Of a stretch of 37,012 bases of DNA, positions 24,638 to 32,734 are shown piece after piece. The stretch is from Mucilaginibacter sp. (GTDB lineage Bacteria > Bacteroidota > Bacteroidia > Sphingobacteriales > Sphingobacteriaceae), in assembly GCA_028287865.1 (NCBI GenBank), contig JAQBOU010000021.1, positions 1 to 37,012 of the forward strand. Direction: 5' to 3'. A program made the translations under genes and the position numbers. The notes below the pieces were generated by a model. It saw only the letters and a list, made by a program, of their open reading frames with translations, did not search any database and was not told the DNA's origin. Each line of letters opens with the position of its first letter. Positions within the stretch are counted from its first letter, which is position 1.

Positions 24638-25702
24638 TCATTCTGCATCCCCAGCTTTAACCCGCCGCTCCATTACTTCGCGCCAGGTGGTTAAAATAAA
24701 CCCCTTCTCTTTTAAAAACACCCGCAACCTCGGATCAGTCATAGCCAGCAGATCGCCTTTACGCTTATTTCCTTCCTTACAAATGTATTTAAAGTGTTCA
24801 GACGGCAAAGTGCAATGCATGATCACCATGGTTAAGCCAGGAGATAACCGGCCTATGCTTTCAATGTAATGATCTGTATACCATTCTTGAATTTCCTTAT
24901 CGGATTTATTGTCGACATCCGGCATGTTCCAATCATAGCTTGAATTATGGAGGTCATCCAAAACGGGCAAGCCATTTTTCCATAACATATCGCCCACTGC
25001 TTTTGCCTTACCTAACGCAGCGGCCTCAGGTATATCCATCCCCTCTTTGTATTTACCTTGTTTTTTTAGTGCAGCTATTGCCGCATTTTTTGCTTCTGAC
25101 CGATAAAAAATATCATCACCGCCAGGAAACATTACGGGGATATGCTTTTCAATCCCCAGCTTCAGGTACTTTTCCATATAGGAATCTTTGGCAAACAGCG
25201 TTCCCATATGCGAGTCGAGGTGGGTTGGAATAAAACCCATACTTATAGCACGGTCAAGCTGTGCCCTTATTTCTTTATCCACTTCATCAGCCGTGGCATG
25301 AAAATAAACAGCTTCTACCGATGGCCAAAAGCTACCTTCCTTATCCGTTAGGCCCGGCACCGCGGATTTTCCTGACAGTGGCCCCCAGCGGTAATTTTCC
25401 CACTCGGATGTTAAGGTTAAATGTAACCCGGCGTCCATGGTTGGATGGGCTTTGATATATTTTACGATCTCGGGCACCCAGGGACAAGGCATCATTACAC
25501 TTGTTGAAGTTGAAACCCCTTCGGTAATCGCTTTTTCAACTCCCTCATCTGATTCGTGCGACATGCCTGCATCATCTACATGCAAAATCAATACCCGCGC
25601 CCCTTTTGGCCAGCCTAAGCGCTCGGCATACGTTTTATTTTGCTGGGCACAAGCTATGGCAACTATGCAGCTCAGGATCAGCAGGAAGCTAAATTTTCTC
25701 AT
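24638..25702 (-). CDS. YdjC/ChbG-like carbohydrate deacetylase
   Basis: 354 residues. Signal peptide residues 1-18 (IVAIACAQ; lipobox-like Cys18 possible). The metal-binding and catalytic residues of the YdjC/ChbG/HpnK fold are visible: Asp43-Asp44 in LILHVDDAGMSHESD, His94 in DAGLHLTLTSEW, and His161/His165 in THLDSHMGTLF. The family removes acetyl groups from N-acetylated sugars such as chitooligosaccharides in ChbG. Export suggests an extracellular or periplasmic glycan substrate, unlike cytoplasmic ChbG. The next gene upstream on the same strand is a transmembrane sugar acetyltransferase-like protein, separated by 107 bases containing a palindromic repeat. Confidence 0.87.
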   Translation of the reverse strand: MRKFSFLLILSCIVAIACAQQNKTYAERLGWPKGARVLILHVDDAGMSHESDEGVEKAITEGVSTSTSVMMPCPWVPEIVKYIKAHPTMDAGLHLTLTSEWENYRWGPLSGKSAVPGLTDKEGSFWPSVEAVYFHATADEVDKEIRAQLDRAISMGFIPTHLDSHMGTLFAKDSYMEKYLKLGIEKHIPVMFPGGDDIFYRSEAKNAAIAALKKQGKYKEGMDIPEAAALGKAKAVGDMLWKNGLPVLDDLHNSSYDWNMPDVDNKSDKEIQEWYTDHYIESIGRLSPGLTMVIMHCTLPSEHFKYICKEGNKRKGDLLAMTDPRLRVFLKEKGFILTTWREVMERRVKAGDAE

Positions 25703-25717
25703 AATAAATATTAAGAT

Positions 25718-25742
25718 TTCCGAAGTTTTTAAAACTTCGGAA
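25718..25742. repeat. Palindromic repeat, copy B (TTCCGAAG family)
   Basis: TTCCGAAGTTTT (25718-25729) pairs perfectly with AAAACTTCGGAA (25731-25742) and is followed by GTCTCTTTTATAG, similar to the sequence after copy A. It is the most regular of the three copies in the window. It lies between the YdjC-like and acetyltransferase-like genes. Confidence 0.8.
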
Positions 25743-25809
25743 GTCTCTTTTATAGTTTAATCGCCATTTACGGCTTTTGCAGCCTCATTTAACCACTCGT
25801 CTAATCAAC

Positions 25810-26946
25810 TTATAATCTAAGATACAACTTATTCTTATCCAGTATCTTTCCAAAGGTCCAGCAAAGCAGCATATAGCAAACGGCAAATAATAATGAACCT
25901 ATTGCCCCCGGCGCTATTACCTGGAAAAGCACCTCATTGACCCAGGCATATAAGTTACTTTTGCCATTTATTTTTATCATGAAAAGAATCACCACAAAAA
26001 GTTCAGAAAACAGGTAAACCGGCAGCGGGTTTTTACCAACAGTTGTAAAGAAGGCAGTCCAGTTGGCTTTATTCCATTTTTTTATTTCGATCAGATAGAT
26101 GAGGGCTGAAATAAGTACAAGGTCGATACCTACTGTTAATAATACAAACGGGCTCGACCATAGTTTTTTAGCAATTGGGAAGGTCATATTCCAGCATAGC
26201 GCAATAAAAATAAATAAAAACCCGAAGAGCATTAACTTAGCCAGGGTTTCGTATCCTTTGCCTTTCTCCTGTATAAATTTGCCGGCAAAGTATCCGCAAA
26301 CAACATTTACGATAGCGGGCAGGGTACTTAAAATACCTTCAGGATCGAAAGCAACGCCTTCGCCATGATACATATGTGCTTCGTCCATTACCAATTTATC
26401 AAAATAAGTACCCACATTTGTTATCATACCATAAGGAGCTGACGGGTCGCCGTAAATGAGCAGCAAAAACCAATAACCCAATAAAAGTAAGATACTGATA
26501 ACGATTATGGTAGTTTCAGATCTTATAAAATAGATCAATAGCGACGCAAAGAGATAACAAAGCGCTATACGCTGCAAAACTCCAAATATACGGGTATGGC
26601 TTATAGGTGATAAATGCCAGCCGCTTGCATCATGTTGTACAAACGGAAACCAATACATTAAAAACCCGAACAAAAATATCAGCGCCGCCCTTTTTAATAT
26701 CTTCAATAAAACCGATGAGTTGTTTTGACCGGAAAACTTTTTCATGGAAAAGCTCATGGCATTACCAACCGCGAATAAGAAGGAAGGGAAAACCAGATCG
26801 GTGGGTGTAAATCCAAACCATAAAGCATGCTCAAGCGGTGGAAATGGCGCTGCCCCGCTGCCTGGTGTATTAACAATGATCATAAAACAAATTGTCATTC
26901 CCCGAAATACATCAAGCGAAAGAAAACGGTTAGCACTTTTGTCCAT
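25810..26946 (-). CDS. Transmembrane acetyltransferase, heparan-alpha-glucosaminide N-acetyltransferase-like (DUF5009)
   Basis: 378 residues with about ten membrane helices. It begins with the family block FLSLDVFRGMTICFMIIVNT, then FGFTPTDLVFPSFLFAVGNA, where Asp and Pro are conserved, and ends with helices around PLPVYLFSELFVV. The human relative, HGSNAT, transfers acetyl from cytoplasmic acetyl-CoA across the membrane to terminal glucosamine. In it an active-site His acts as acceptor; a conserved His is seen here in the first loop (PPLEHALWFGF). Bacterial members are poorly studied. Together with the neighbouring exported deacetylase it could act on the same glycan. Confidence 0.85.
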   Translation of the reverse strand: MDKSANRFLSLDVFRGMTICFMIIVNTPGSGAAPFPPLEHALWFGFTPTDLVFPSFLFAVGNAMSFSMKKFSGQNNSSVLLKILKRAALIFLFGFLMYWFPFVQHDASGWHLSPISHTRIFGVLQRIALCYLFASLLIYFIRSETTIIVISILLLLGYWFLLLIYGDPSAPYGMITNVGTYFDKLVMDEAHMYHGEGVAFDPEGILSTLPAIVNVVCGYFAGKFIQEKGKGYETLAKLMLFGFLFIFIALCWNMTFPIAKKLWSSPFVLLTVGIDLVLISALIYLIEIKKWNKANWTAFFTTVGKNPLPVYLFSELFVVILFMIKINGKSNLYAWVNEVLFQVIAPGAIGSLLFAVCYMLLCWTFGKILDKNKLYLRL

Positions 26947-27220
26947 AGTTTAAAAAAGAGTTGAAAATGATAGGGGAAATAATGTACAATATAAAGTTTA
27001 TTTGAAAGCTAATATAATAATACATTAACCGCATTTCGAAACCGTGCTGATGTTTTTTTAATTATTTATAAAGCGCCGGTACATCACTGTATTACATACT
27101 GTTACCGGAACTACCGTGGTTAATAATAACACATGAAATATTTATATATTAAATTTTATGAAACAAGTTAAACAACCAATTGTAGTTATAAGTAATAAAA
27201 TAAAACAATAAACTAAAATT

Positions 27221-27466
27221 ATGAAGAAGCTAGTATTAATGATTGCTGTTGCATTAATGGCATTCACCACCACGTTTGCACAGGACAGACAACAACAGGA
27301 TCAACAAAGACAACATGCTGATCAAAACGGAAACAATGGTCAAAACAGAAATTCTGATCATCAAACCAGCTATCACAGCAGCACCAGGCATTACAGCTCG
27401 CATAGAAGCAAGCACTACAGCAGGCGGAGAAGATCAACTGATCACCATTCGCAAGACGGAATGTAA
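27221..27466 (+). CDS. Gln/His/Arg-rich exported peptide
   Basis: 81 residues. Residues 1-20 are a clean signal peptide (cleavage near FAQ|DRQ). The mature 60 residues are low complexity: Gln/Asp-rich, then Asn/Gly, then Ser/His/Tyr/Arg (HYSSHRSKHYSRRRRSTDHH). It is strongly basic at the end and probably unstructured. His clusters could bind metals; this is a guess. A strong terminator follows nine bases after the stop, supporting a real, separately transcribed gene. Family not recognised. The 274 bases before it are AT-rich and contain a weak CCGGTA/TACCGG inverted pair near 27074-27106. Confidence 0.75.
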   Translation: MKKLVLMIAVALMAFTTTFAQDRQQQDQQRQHADQNGNNGQNRNSDHQTSYHSSTRHYSSHRSKHYSRRRRSTDHHSQDGM

Positions 27467-27468
27467 TT

Positions 27469-27498
27469 AAAAAAAGCCTAAGCAATTAGGCTTTTTTT
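27469..27498 (+). terminator. Strong Rho-independent terminator
   Basis: AAAAAGCCTAA (27471-27481) pairs perfectly with TTAGGCTTTTT (27486-27496), GCAA loop, followed by more T. It ends the small exported-peptide gene and would also work on the minus strand. Confidence 0.9.
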
Positions 27499-27593
27499 AT
27501 GCCGTGTATTTAAGTTTAACCTTTTTATCTTTTCCATTTTAAACCAGTTTAAAGCGTACGACTTTGTGATATTTAAAAATCACTTGTCCAAAG

Positions 27594-27625
27594 TCTTCTG
27601 TAATAGTTAATTCTTACTATTTTTG
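27594..27625 (+). promoter_or_regulatory. Promoter candidate for the small gene/PhnP-like pair
   Basis: TATTTTTG (27618-27625) matches TAnnTTTG, with TTG at 27594-27596 as a -33 match after 21 bases. Transcription would begin at or near the ATG at 27632, giving a leaderless or very short-leader message. Confidence 0.45.
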
Positions 27626-27631
27626 ACTTCC

Positions 27632-27904
27632 ATGTTAACTATAACCAACCATACGCTCGAGAAACTGGAAATGTTATTAAAAACAACCGGGTACAAGGTG
27701 CGTTATGAAAAAGGTAATTTTAAAACCGGCGCCTGTTTGCTGCAACATAGCAAGGTAGTGGTTGTTAATAGGTTTTCGGGACTGGAAAGCAAGATATTAG
27801 CGATAAGTGAGCTGGCACGCGACCTTGAGATGGATTATAACTTGCTGGATGAAAAGCAAATGGCTTTTATACATCAGCTTAAACAAACTAAACTGGAATT
27901 GTGA
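27632..27904 (+). CDS. Small protein of unknown function, coupled to a PhnP-like hydrolase
   Basis: 90 residues from the ATG at 27632; an in-frame TTG at 27623 would add three residues but lies inside the promoter candidate. The product is soluble and mixed helix/strand (LEKLEMLLKTTGYKVRYEKG, TGACLLQHSKVVVVNRFSGL, then ILAISELARDLEMDYNLLDE). Its stop overlaps the GTG start of the metallo-hydrolase gene by four bases (GTGA, 27901-27904), so they are co-translated. I know no experimental function; the tight coupling suggests a role linked to the hydrolase. Confidence 0.83.
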   Translation: MLTITNHTLEKLEMLLKTTGYKVRYEKGNFKTGACLLQHSKVVVVNRFSGLESKILAISELARDLEMDYNLLDEKQMAFIHQLKQTKLEL

Positions 27905-28662
27905 CCATTACATTTTTAGGTACCGGAACTTCTCAGGGCGTGCCTGTTATTGCCTGCAACTGCGAGGTTTGTACTTCGGCTGATCTGCGGGATAAACGCC
28001 TGCGTACTTCTATTTTGCTTGAAGGTGAAGGCAAAGTGGTTGTTATTGACTCGGGGCCCGATTTCAGGTATCAGATGTTAAGAGCCAACGTGCAGCGTTT
28101 AGATGCCATTGTGTTTACCCATGAGCATAAAGATCATATAGCCGGCCTTGATGATATAAGGGCATTTAATTACAGGCAAAAAGGGCCGATTGATGTGTAT
28201 GCCGACTGGCGCGTGCAAGATGCCTTAAAACGTGAATTCCATTACATTTTTGAAGATTTTAAATATCCGGGCATTCCGCAGTTAAGCCTGCATACCATTG
28301 GCGCTGATCCGTTTAACATAGGCAATGTGCATTTTATTCCGATTGAAGTGATGCATTATAAATTACCTGTACTTGGATTCAGGATAAATGATTTTACTTA
28401 TATAACTGACGCAAAAACAGTTTCGGAAACGGAAAAGGAAAAAATAAAAGGCAGTAAAATTTTAGTGGTGAACGCCCTGCAAAAGCAAACCCACATTTCG
28501 CACTTTACGCTGGACGAAGCAATAACCTTTGCCGAAGAAATAGGTGCCGAAAAAACCTACTTTACCCATATCAGTCACCGTTTAGGGAAACATGAGGATA
28601 TTTCAGGCCAGCTGCCCGGCAATATTGACCTGGCTTATGACGGTTTGCAACTGGAAATTTGA
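27901..28662 (+). CDS. MBL-fold metallo-hydrolase (PhnP-like)
   Basis: 253 residues from a GTG start. It begins ITFLGTGTSQGVPVIACNCE. Cys19, Cys21 and Cys24 form the C-x-C-x2-C structural zinc site typical of PhnP-like phosphodiesterases. The catalytic metal motif is HEHKDH (His74, His76, Asp78, His79), with further ligands around EVMHYKLPVLGFRI, YITDAKT and YFTHISHRLGKH. PhnP hydrolyses cyclic ribose phosphates in phosphonate breakdown, but no other phn gene is here, so the substrate may be a different cyclic or phosphodiester nucleotide. GTG is chosen because it gives the conserved N-terminus directly and no ATG lies nearby in frame. Confidence 0.9.
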   Translation: MTITFLGTGTSQGVPVIACNCEVCTSADLRDKRLRTSILLEGEGKVVVIDSGPDFRYQMLRANVQRLDAIVFTHEHKDHIAGLDDIRAFNYRQKGPIDVYADWRVQDALKREFHYIFEDFKYPGIPQLSLHTIGADPFNIGNVHFIPIEVMHYKLPVLGFRINDFTYITDAKTVSETEKEKIKGSKILVVNALQKQTHISHFTLDEAITFAEEIGAEKTYFTHISHRLGKHEDISGQLPGNIDLAYDGLQLEI

Positions 28663-28685
28663 GCCGGATTTACGATGATTTAAAT

Positions 28686-29177
28686 TTACAATCTCACAAA
28701 GCTCACATGATCCATGGATCCTTTATAGCTTCCTAAATGCCCTTTGTGGCGCACATCAATCTGACCACGGATGGTAATATTTTTATGGTTTAGCTGTGTA
28801 AACTTTCCATCATTATATTGAAATAACCCAACATGGGTTCCTGATAAGTAAAGCGGGCAGTCCTGGCTAAAATTTATCCAAATGGCATGGTCGCTTGAAT
28901 GGCTGACAAATAAACTGTCATTAAATAATGCAGATTCCTCTTTGCCTTCCTTATAAGTTCCATACACTTCCACATACTGATGGTCATATTGCTCGATGTT
29001 AGCAATCAACCGGGTAAAACTGACCCTTTTAAAGGCAATGCCCGCATCGCAGTCACTTTCAAAAACTTTTTTTTCTTTTGTTGCGCAGGACTGCAGCAGG
29101 CACGCAGCCATGAGGAACCAAAAAACATTCCATTTGTAAAACACACAGAAAAACCGCCTCTCATGGGTTAAAGCCAT
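28686..29177 (-). CDS. Lipoprotein of unknown function
   Basis: 163 residues. A basic N-terminus (ERRFFCVFYKW) and hydrophobic core end in the lipobox LLQSC (Cys30). The mature part looks like a small beta-barrel of OB type: VEVYGTYKEGKEESALFNDS, HAIWINFSQDCPLYLSG, then NITIRGQIDVRHKGHLGSYK. I do not recognise a named family. It converges with the PhnP-like gene, leaving 23 bases between stops and no clear terminator. Confidence 0.75.
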   Translation of the reverse strand: MALTHERRFFCVFYKWNVFWFLMAACLLQSCATKEKKVFESDCDAGIAFKRVSFTRLIANIEQYDHQYVEVYGTYKEGKEESALFNDSLFVSHSSDHAIWINFSQDCPLYLSGTHVGLFQYNDGKFTQLNHKNITIRGQIDVRHKGHLGSYKGSMDHVSFVRL

Positions 29178-29388
29178 ACCGCAATTGTAATTAAATAACT
29201 ATTATTCTTACACGCTAAACACCCTGGTTTTACCCCTATCAAAATTTACCGGTTAGACCATCAATCCATCATAAGGTTTAATGCAATTTAGTTAAGTTTT
29301 AGCAGTTTTTTATTTTGCAACTATATTGATACAAGCTTCAAGTGTCTTTAATGTTTCACATCCAACATTAAGCCTTAAAAACAGCAAA

Positions 29389-29419
29389 GAGTTACGGAGT
29401 TTTTAAAGCTTCGTAACTC
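29389..29419. repeat. Palindromic repeat, copy C (divergent)
   Basis: GAGTTACGGAGTTT (from 29389) pairs with AAAGCTTCGTAACTC (to 29419), with two wobbles. It has the same layout as the TTCCGAAG copies at 22536 and 25718: a CGAAG/CTTCG-like core, an AT centre and a CTCT-type end. Confidence 0.65.
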
Positions 29420-29489
29420 TGATTCATCATGAAGTTTTAATATTTGACTCTATAACAGTTTGTATGGGCAAAAACTAATTATAGAAGTT

Positions 29490-29620
29490 TTTTAACACAG
29501 AAACCGAGAAGACGCTGGGATCGCAGAGAGATAAATTTATTTTTTTAAGCGTATTTAAACAGCCTGTTAGATTTAAAAACTCAGCGAACTCTGTGTCTCC
29601 TTTACATCTTTGTGTTAAAA
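29490..29620. mobile_element. Small inverted-repeat element (CACAGA type)
   Basis: TTTTAACACA (29490-29499) and TGTGTTAAAA (29611-29620) are perfect inverted ends of a 131-base segment. Inside are CAGAAACCGAG and GCAGAGAG on the left, and CTCAGCGAACTCTGTGTCTCC and CTTTGTG on the right, so degenerate CACAGAG-like words face each other. No coding capacity. It resembles the CACAGAG-type dispersed repeats seen in many environmental bacterial genomes. An 8-base direct repeat (TTATAGAA) lies at 29479-29486 and 29637-29644, not immediately at the ends. Confidence 0.55.
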
Positions 29621-29654
29621 TCACCCACATTATCCGTTATAGAACCAAATATTT

Positions 29655-31541
29655 TTATTTTAAAACCGGCAATATGATCTTTGATTGATCATGATACACG
29701 TTGATGGTTTCTTTTACAAAATCATCATCCTTTGCGTGATAAATATCAATAAACTGCTGGGGGTTACGGTCAACCAAAGGGAACCAGCTGCTTTGCACCT
29801 GTACCATAATTCTGTGTCCCTTTTTAAAAGTATGGGCTACATCAGGCATGGTATATTTCACCTCTGTTGGTTTGCCCGGCACAAAAGGCTCAGGATTAGA
29901 ATAACTGTTGCGGTACCTGCCCCGCATAATTTCGGCCCGCACCAGCATCTGGTAGCCGCCCATCGGGTATTTTACAACCGGGTCAGTTTCGGCATAAATA
30001 TCTACATTGTTATAGCCTGCATTATCCGGATATACGTCAATCAGTTTTACCACAAAGTCGGCATCAGTGTTTGATAAACTAACCATCAGGTCGGCAACCA
30101 CCGGGCCGCCTAAAGTTACATCGTTAGTCAGCGTATCCGTTTCAAACGTTAACACATCTGTTCTGCGCGATGCAAACCGCTGGTCATCGGTCATGTAATT
30201 ACGGGTACGGTTGAAATGTACATCCTGGGTATAGGGAACCGGTTTGGCGGGGTCACTTATGTATGTATCAAATGTTGGTTTACCGGTATTGGCGGCAGTA
30301 AAGGAGAGCTTTCCTTTTTGCTTAAGGTAAAGATCCGTAGGCTGCACATCAGCAGGGGGCCATTGCGGTAACTGGTGCCATTTGTTTTCGCCTGTAAAAA
30401 ACACGGACGCTTTGCTGATACTATCAACAGAACCTTTGCCGCGCAGGTAAAAATCAAAAAACGGAATTTCTATATGGTTGGCGTACCACTCGCTGGTATT
30501 GCTGCCCCATGGAACATTGCCTAAATGTGTACCATCATTATTGCGCCATTGCTCGTGGTACCAGGGGCCCATCACCAGGCGATTGTTGGTTGCAGGGCTT
30601 TGCTTGTCAATTGCTTTGTAAACATTCCATGCGCCAAAGCAGTCTTCTGCATCAAATATACCGCCAACAACCAGCATGGCCGGCTTAACATTTTTAATGC
30701 CAACCCTTGCATTGCGGGCCATCCACCACGCATCGCGGTTGGGGTGCATCATCATCTGGTTCCAAAATACAAGACTGTCGCCCATTATTTTGGTAAGATT
30801 TGGCAATGCCCCTGCATTTAAATAAAACCGGTAATTATCATGGATGGGCGGGTCCCAGGTTGGTGCAGGTACGCTGGTGGGGTGCGCATGCGGATATCCA
30901 AAGCCAAATTCTTTATAAAAAGCGAAAGCATCCATCTGGAAAAATGCGCCGTTATGGTGAAAATCATCTCCAACAAACCAATCAGTTACCGGTGCCTCGG
31001 GGCTCACTGCTTTAAGCGCAGGGTGGCCGCTCAGCGATGCCATGGTCGAATAAAAACCTGGATATGAAATACCGAATACGCCTACGTTTCCATTATTATT
31101 TTCGAGGTTTTTTACCAGCCAGTCAATGGTATCATAGGTATCGCTGGCTTCGTCAATATCCTTTTTTGTTTTCTTATCAGGATTAAACGGGCGCACATCC
31201 ATGTAAACTCCTTCGCTCATCCACCTGCCGCGAACATCCGTTATTACCATAATATAACCTTTTCGGCAATATTTAATAAGGTGATTTACCCAAAATGGCC
31301 GGTATTGATCCTTGCCATAGGGTGCACACGAGTATGGAGTGCGTTCCATTAGTATGGGATGTTTTTCCGACTGGTCTTTAGGCAGGTAAACCGAAGCAAA
31401 GAGTTTAACACCATCGCGCATTGGGATGGTTACTTCCTTTTTTATATAATTATTTACAAACCATGCCGAATCTGCGCTTTGCGCAAAGGCGAAAATTGGA
31501 GAAAGAAAAAGAACAATAAGGTAAATTTTTTTCATTATCAT
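29655..31541 (-). CDS. CocE/NonD-family alpha/beta hydrolase (S15-like)
   Basis: 628 residues. Signal peptide, with cleavage near FAFAQ|SAD (residue 21); Met3 is an alternative start and more usual for this signal (MKKIYLIV). The alpha/beta-hydrolase domain has the nucleophile Ser159 in GISYPGF, preceded by TDVRGRWMSEG (about 101-111), a family hallmark; the acid and base lie near DAEDCFGAWN and PWYHEQW. The C-terminal part (about 400-620) is the jelly-roll domain of X-Pro dipeptidyl peptidase and glutaryl-7-ACA acylase relatives (VADLMVSLSNTDADFVVKLI, HRIMVQVQSSWFP). Exported; it would cleave an ester or amide, but the substrate is not readable from the sequence. Confidence 0.92.
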   Translation of the reverse strand: MIMKKIYLIVLFLSPIFAFAQSADSAWFVNNYIKKEVTIPMRDGVKLFASVYLPKDQSEKHPILMERTPYSCAPYGKDQYRPFWVNHLIKYCRKGYIMVITDVRGRWMSEGVYMDVRPFNPDKKTKKDIDEASDTYDTIDWLVKNLENNNGNVGVFGISYPGFYSTMASLSGHPALKAVSPEAPVTDWFVGDDFHHNGAFFQMDAFAFYKEFGFGYPHAHPTSVPAPTWDPPIHDNYRFYLNAGALPNLTKIMGDSLVFWNQMMMHPNRDAWWMARNARVGIKNVKPAMLVVGGIFDAEDCFGAWNVYKAIDKQSPATNNRLVMGPWYHEQWRNNDGTHLGNVPWGSNTSEWYANHIEIPFFDFYLRGKGSVDSISKASVFFTGENKWHQLPQWPPADVQPTDLYLKQKGKLSFTAANTGKPTFDTYISDPAKPVPYTQDVHFNRTRNYMTDDQRFASRRTDVLTFETDTLTNDVTLGGPVVADLMVSLSNTDADFVVKLIDVYPDNAGYNNVDIYAETDPVVKYPMGGYQMLVRAEIMRGRYRNSYSNPEPFVPGKPTEVKYTMPDVAHTFKKGHRIMVQVQSSWFPLVDRNPQQFIDIYHAKDDDFVKETINVYHDQSKIILPVLK

Positions 31542-31593
31542 AAATTAATGGGTCAATAAGTAAATATGATAATTTTTTGAGAAGAAAGGAAAT

Positions 31594-31657
31594 GGATGTG
31601 CGGATGTGCAGATGCGTGGATGTGCAGATATGCGAATGTTTGGATGAGCGGATGAAT
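31594..31657. repeat. Octamer tandem repeat (GGATGTGC-like)
   Basis: Eight units of exactly 8 bases follow one another: GGATGTGC, GGATGTGC, AGATGCGT, GGATGTGC, AGATATGC, GAATGTTT, GGATGAGC, GGATGAAT. About 35 bases further on, the opposite strand carries related words (TTTGCACACTTGCACGTC, 31693-31710), so the segment may be a small element with repeated arms. It lies between the hydrolase and GH5 genes. Confidence 0.75.
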
Positions 31658-31708
31658 CGGTTTGCAAAATTATAATGTCGTCTATCAAATCATTTGCACA
31701 CTTGCACG

Positions 31709-32689
31709 TCATTTATTCAACTCCCGTAATTTTTCTCTTATATAAATACCGGCCGAAGTTAGCTGACTATCAGTCCACCCACCGTTGTATGGCGCGCCGG
31801 GAAGCAATAATGCTGTTGTTTCTTCTTTATCAGTTATGTTCCAGTTGGCCCAGCTTAATTTATTGTCTTCCATCCATCGCATCCAGGTTTTAACTTCGTT
31901 CCTGTCGAATTTACCGTTGCCATTAGCTTCTCCAACTCCCCATTCGGTTATTATAAGCGGTAAACCTTTTTTTATGGCGAGATCAGCTTTGGCGCGAAGC
32001 TGTTCCTGGTGGTTAGGGTCAGATGCATAGAAATGAAATGAGTATGCTATATTTTTAAACCCTTCGATAGGATTGTTTGCCACTACATCAACATCCTGAT
32101 CCCAATGCGGACTGCCAACAACAATAAGATTGACAGCATCGTTTTTACGAATTTCGGCAATTACCTGGGTGGCATAATTTTTAACTGTATCCCAGCTGAT
32201 TGCTTCCGGTTCATTCCATATTTCATAGATCACATTAGGCACACCTGCATATTTTTTCGACATCTCTGCAAAAAACTCTTTGGATTGGGCTAAATGCTGG
32301 TTGCTATGGTGATCATGCCAGTCTATCAACACATAAATGCCATCTTTAATAGCCTGGTCAACCACATTTACAATTAGCTGTTTTTGCAGGGCAGGTTCCT
32401 GTAAATATCCATGATCCGGTTGTACCCCCATTGATGCGCGGATAAGCGATGCTTTAAAATCATTGGCAAGCCAGTTTACTACCGCAGGGTTATAATATTT
32501 GCGGCCCTGCCATAAGCTCCAGGAAAAGCTTATACCTCTCAGCTGGGGTTCGGCACCGTCTTTATTAATTATTTTGCCATTTTCAACCCGCAAGGCGCCA
32601 TTAACAGCAACGGGTGTTTTAGTGCTTTGCGCAAATAGCGCCGCGTTAAATAGTACGCCAAATAAAAATATCCCGGTCACTTTTTTCAT
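31709..32689 (-). CDS. Glycoside hydrolase family 5 (endoglucanase/mannanase type)
   Basis: 326 residues. Signal peptide residues 1-20 (LFAQ|STK). The TIM-barrel catalytic residues are clear: the acid/base Glu160 in IYEIWNEP and the nucleophile Glu249 in LIITEWG. Supporting family residues are VLIDWHDHHSN (121-130) and IAYSFHFYA (215-222). The layout fits the GH5 subfamily 2-like endo-beta-1,4-glucanases, but substrate cannot be fixed from sequence. No SusC/SusD pair or carbohydrate-binding module is present, so this is a lone secreted or periplasmic enzyme. Confidence 0.93.
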   Translation of the reverse strand: MKKVTGIFLFGVLFNAALFAQSTKTPVAVNGALRVENGKIINKDGAEPQLRGISFSWSLWQGRKYYNPAVVNWLANDFKASLIRASMGVQPDHGYLQEPALQKQLIVNVVDQAIKDGIYVLIDWHDHHSNQHLAQSKEFFAEMSKKYAGVPNVIYEIWNEPEAISWDTVKNYATQVIAEIRKNDAVNLIVVGSPHWDQDVDVVANNPIEGFKNIAYSFHFYASDPNHQEQLRAKADLAIKKGLPLIITEWGVGEANGNGKFDRNEVKTWMRWMEDNKLSWANWNITDKEETTALLLPGAPYNGGWTDSQLTSAGIYIREKLRELNK

Positions 32690-32734
32690 GCACTTATTCT
32701 TCTTTAAAGAGCAAGGTAAAGTAATATCCCGACA

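Larger units (their letters stand above)
29178..29654. other. Repeat-rich spacer
   Basis: 477 bases with no gene. It contains a palindrome (29389-29419) and an inverted-repeat element (29490-29620), listed separately, plus an AATGTT/AACATT inverted pair near 29350-29371. The first 150 bases are AT-rich and show nothing else. Confidence 0.6.

Noticed and set aside
29479..29644. TTATAGAA direct repeat as target-site duplication of the CACAGA-type element
   Set aside because: The copies lie three and sixteen bases from the inverted ends, not directly at them; eight AT-rich bases can recur by chance.
30257..30457. Second minus-strand frame within the CocE-type hydrolase gene
   Set aside because: Shifted overlap of a well-supported reading frame with no independent evidence.
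31594..31657. CRISPR array
   Set aside because: The units are contiguous 8-mers without spacers, and no cas genes are present.
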